A stretch of DNA of 22,365 bases from Rhizophagus sp. LPA8_4_AMF (taxonomy: Eukaryota > Glomeromycota > Glomeromycetes > Glomerales > Glomeraceae). Both the position numbers and the translations under genes were made by a program. The stretch spans positions 1 through 22,365 of the forward strand of contig JADRCO010001122.1 in the NCBI GenBank assembly GCA_021464525.1, given 5' to 3'. This document shows positions 21,174 through 22,365 of the stretch, one piece after another (positions within the stretch are counted from its first letter, which is position 1; every line of letters begins with the position of its first letter). The notes beneath the pieces are model-generated. The model was not told the DNA's origin, did not search any database, and worked only from the letters and a program-made list of their open reading frames with translations.

Positions 21174-21589
21174 ATGTTTCCAAATCGATATTTACATGTT
21201 AGTATCTTTTTTTTTTATATGTAATATAATTAAACTGTCTTAAATTCAAATTTACTAAAAATTTAATATTATTCGATTCCCTATTATAGGAAATAATAGA
21301 ATTAAAAGATATTAAATCAAATTCTAGAAAATATCCTGATGAATCAGGACAAGAAGAACATGCGAAAGATGTTGTTACCAATGAAGAAACAGTTAAAGAA
21401 CAACCTATTGTGTCCAGGTAAACAATCATTTACTTGTTTAAAATAAAAATATATATTTTTATATTTATATTATTTTTTTTATTAATTTTTTCTCGTTTTT
21501 TTCTTTTCATAAGAATTCCTAAAGTCCTATTCGTGGATCAATATGGACATGAATTTATATTATTACAAGATTTAAAAAGTAAAATATAA
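21174..21589 (+). CDS. Small three-exon gene, 75 aa, unknown function
   Basis: Exons 21174-21197, 21290-21417 and 21514-21589 give 228 nt in phase. The first intron (92 nt) has a GTTAGT donor and TATTATAG acceptor; the second (96 nt) has GTAAAC and TTCATAAG. An in-frame TAA lies just upstream of the ATG. The protein starts MFPNRYLHEIIELKDI, has an acidic, charged middle (DESGQEEHAKDVVTNEE), and ends in a compact hydrophobic segment (IPKVLFVDQYGHEFILLQDL) before SKI and stop. It has no signal peptide or membrane span. I do not recognise a family. The conserved-looking end could be a short folded motif or a binding peptide. A further donor-like GTAAAA sits at 21579, so extra downstream exons cannot be excluded. 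A minus-strand 76-codon frame over the same bases has no features of its own. Confidence 0.65.
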
Positions 21590-22226
21590 AACTTTTTTTT
21601 AATAGACATTTATAACAATTTGCCTATATATACAATATATACATACAGTATATATACTGTATATATAAATATAAATCCTTGAATCATAATAATAATTCTA
21701 TAATTCAGAGATTCTATGATTCTCAGTTTAAAAATATGCAGAAATAGAAAAATAGCCGATTAGTTATATTAATATTTTCTTTACTCATTTGATTCGGCTA
21801 ACAATTTATCAGAACTTCAAATGTACCGTAAAACCATCATTCTGACAAAAAAAAAAAAACGATTTTGTCAATTTTATAAAAATCATTACATTATTTGTCT
21901 ATGTTAAACAATACTGTACAATATGTCTCTTTTTTTTTCTTTTTTTTTCAATAAAATTTTTGAATAAATTCGATTCCATTATAATGATTGCTTTTGGCTT
22001 TTAAAATTGTATTAAATATGTAAAGTACCTATAGTAAAAAAATCACGGATTGTAAGTAAAATCACGGACTGGAATTTAAATCAACATTCGATATCAGTAA
22101 GAAGTTTAAGTAATTTACCATATCTCGGAATAAGAGATGATCCAATTAAATCTAAGTTATTACTAAAAGTTTTTAATTTGCAAATTTAAGTAATTATAAA
22201 GTCTGATTACCGTATAGCGCTGCATA
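21590..22226. other. Intergenic, AT-rich, with palindromes
   Basis: No gene is visible. The stretch contains a TA-rich tract (about 21622-21670) with the perfect 16-bp palindrome ACAGTATATATACTGT at 21645-21660. A weak inverted pair lies around AATAGCCGATTAG and GATTCGGCTAAC (about 21750-21802). Direct TCACGGA repeats lie near 22043 and 22062. Confidence 0.6.
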
Positions 22227-22365
22227 CAGTATCCCCCTCAAATAGTATCCCCCTTAAATAGTACCAGGGTACTATTCAACTACAAATTTCGATATTTTTG
22301 ATTAGTACCCGGGGCTAATTCTGGCCAAAATTTGATATTTGGCCAAGGTTATTCCTCGTATAGTA
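22227..22365. mobile_element. Terminus of a pogo/Tigger-like DNA transposon, cut by the window edge
   Basis: A TA dinucleotide (22225-22226) is followed by CAGTATCCCCCTCAAATAGT, matching the CAGT(A) start and TA target of pogo/Tigger elements of the Tc1/mariner superfamily. The word AAATAGTA(T/C)C is directly repeated at 22240 and 22256. Further in lie AGTACCAGGGTACT, a perfect palindrome, and CCCGGGG, making this the most GC-rich patch nearby. No transposase is seen before the window ends. The call rests on the terminus only. Confidence 0.5.

Overview
The window looks like nuclear DNA of a very AT-rich fungus, most likely an arbuscular mycorrhizal fungus (Glomeromycotina, Rhizophagus-like). 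The support is: spliced genes with introns of about 68-96 nt, mostly with GTAAG-type donors; fungal-type single-copy genes (EMC7, an SMP-domain protein of the Nvj2/TEX2 family, an aquaglyceroporin); long intergenic stretches full of decayed repeats; and a large signal-peptide/multi-membrane protein of a type I associate, from memory, with Rhizophagus genomes. The species is inferred, not proven.

Layout. Bases 1-1375 are repeats: a roughly 20-bp minisatellite (1-515), then a block of about 80-bp tandem repeats flanked by GGTCAGGT-like inverted motifs (about 520-1375). Bases 1376-5900 hold no confident gene, only a doubtful 145-codon ORF (1548-1985), a doubtful spliced minus-strand ORF (3291-3945) and a decayed acidic coding fragment near 5078-5255. 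From 9299 down to 6013 (minus strand) there is a nine-exon gene. I reconstructed it by splice sites and phase, and it encodes an 880-residue protein with a signal peptide, a large ectodomain and a multi-pass C-terminal membrane region; it includes a 24-nt microexon. Bases 9300-12095 are extremely AT-rich intergenic DNA with two fold-back, MITE-like elements.

The gene-dense part starts at 12096. A seven-exon EMC7 gene (minus, 13244-12096, 219 aa) is divergent from an intronless SMP/PH lipid-transfer protein gene (plus, 13751-16492, 913 aa), with 506 bp between the start codons. Both products are predicted to act at the ER membrane: one in membrane-protein insertion, the other in lipid transfer at contact sites. 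A gap of about 3.2 kb follows with no gene I can support. Then come an intronless aquaglyceroporin gene (19683-20633, 316 aa) with NPA and NGA pore motifs, and a small three-exon gene (21174-21589, 75 aa) of unknown function. The window ends inside a DNA transposon of apparent pogo/Tigger type whose terminus begins at about 22227.

No tRNA, rRNA or CRISPR array was recognised. Intron-exon models were built by eye from donor and acceptor sites and reading phase, without transcript evidence.
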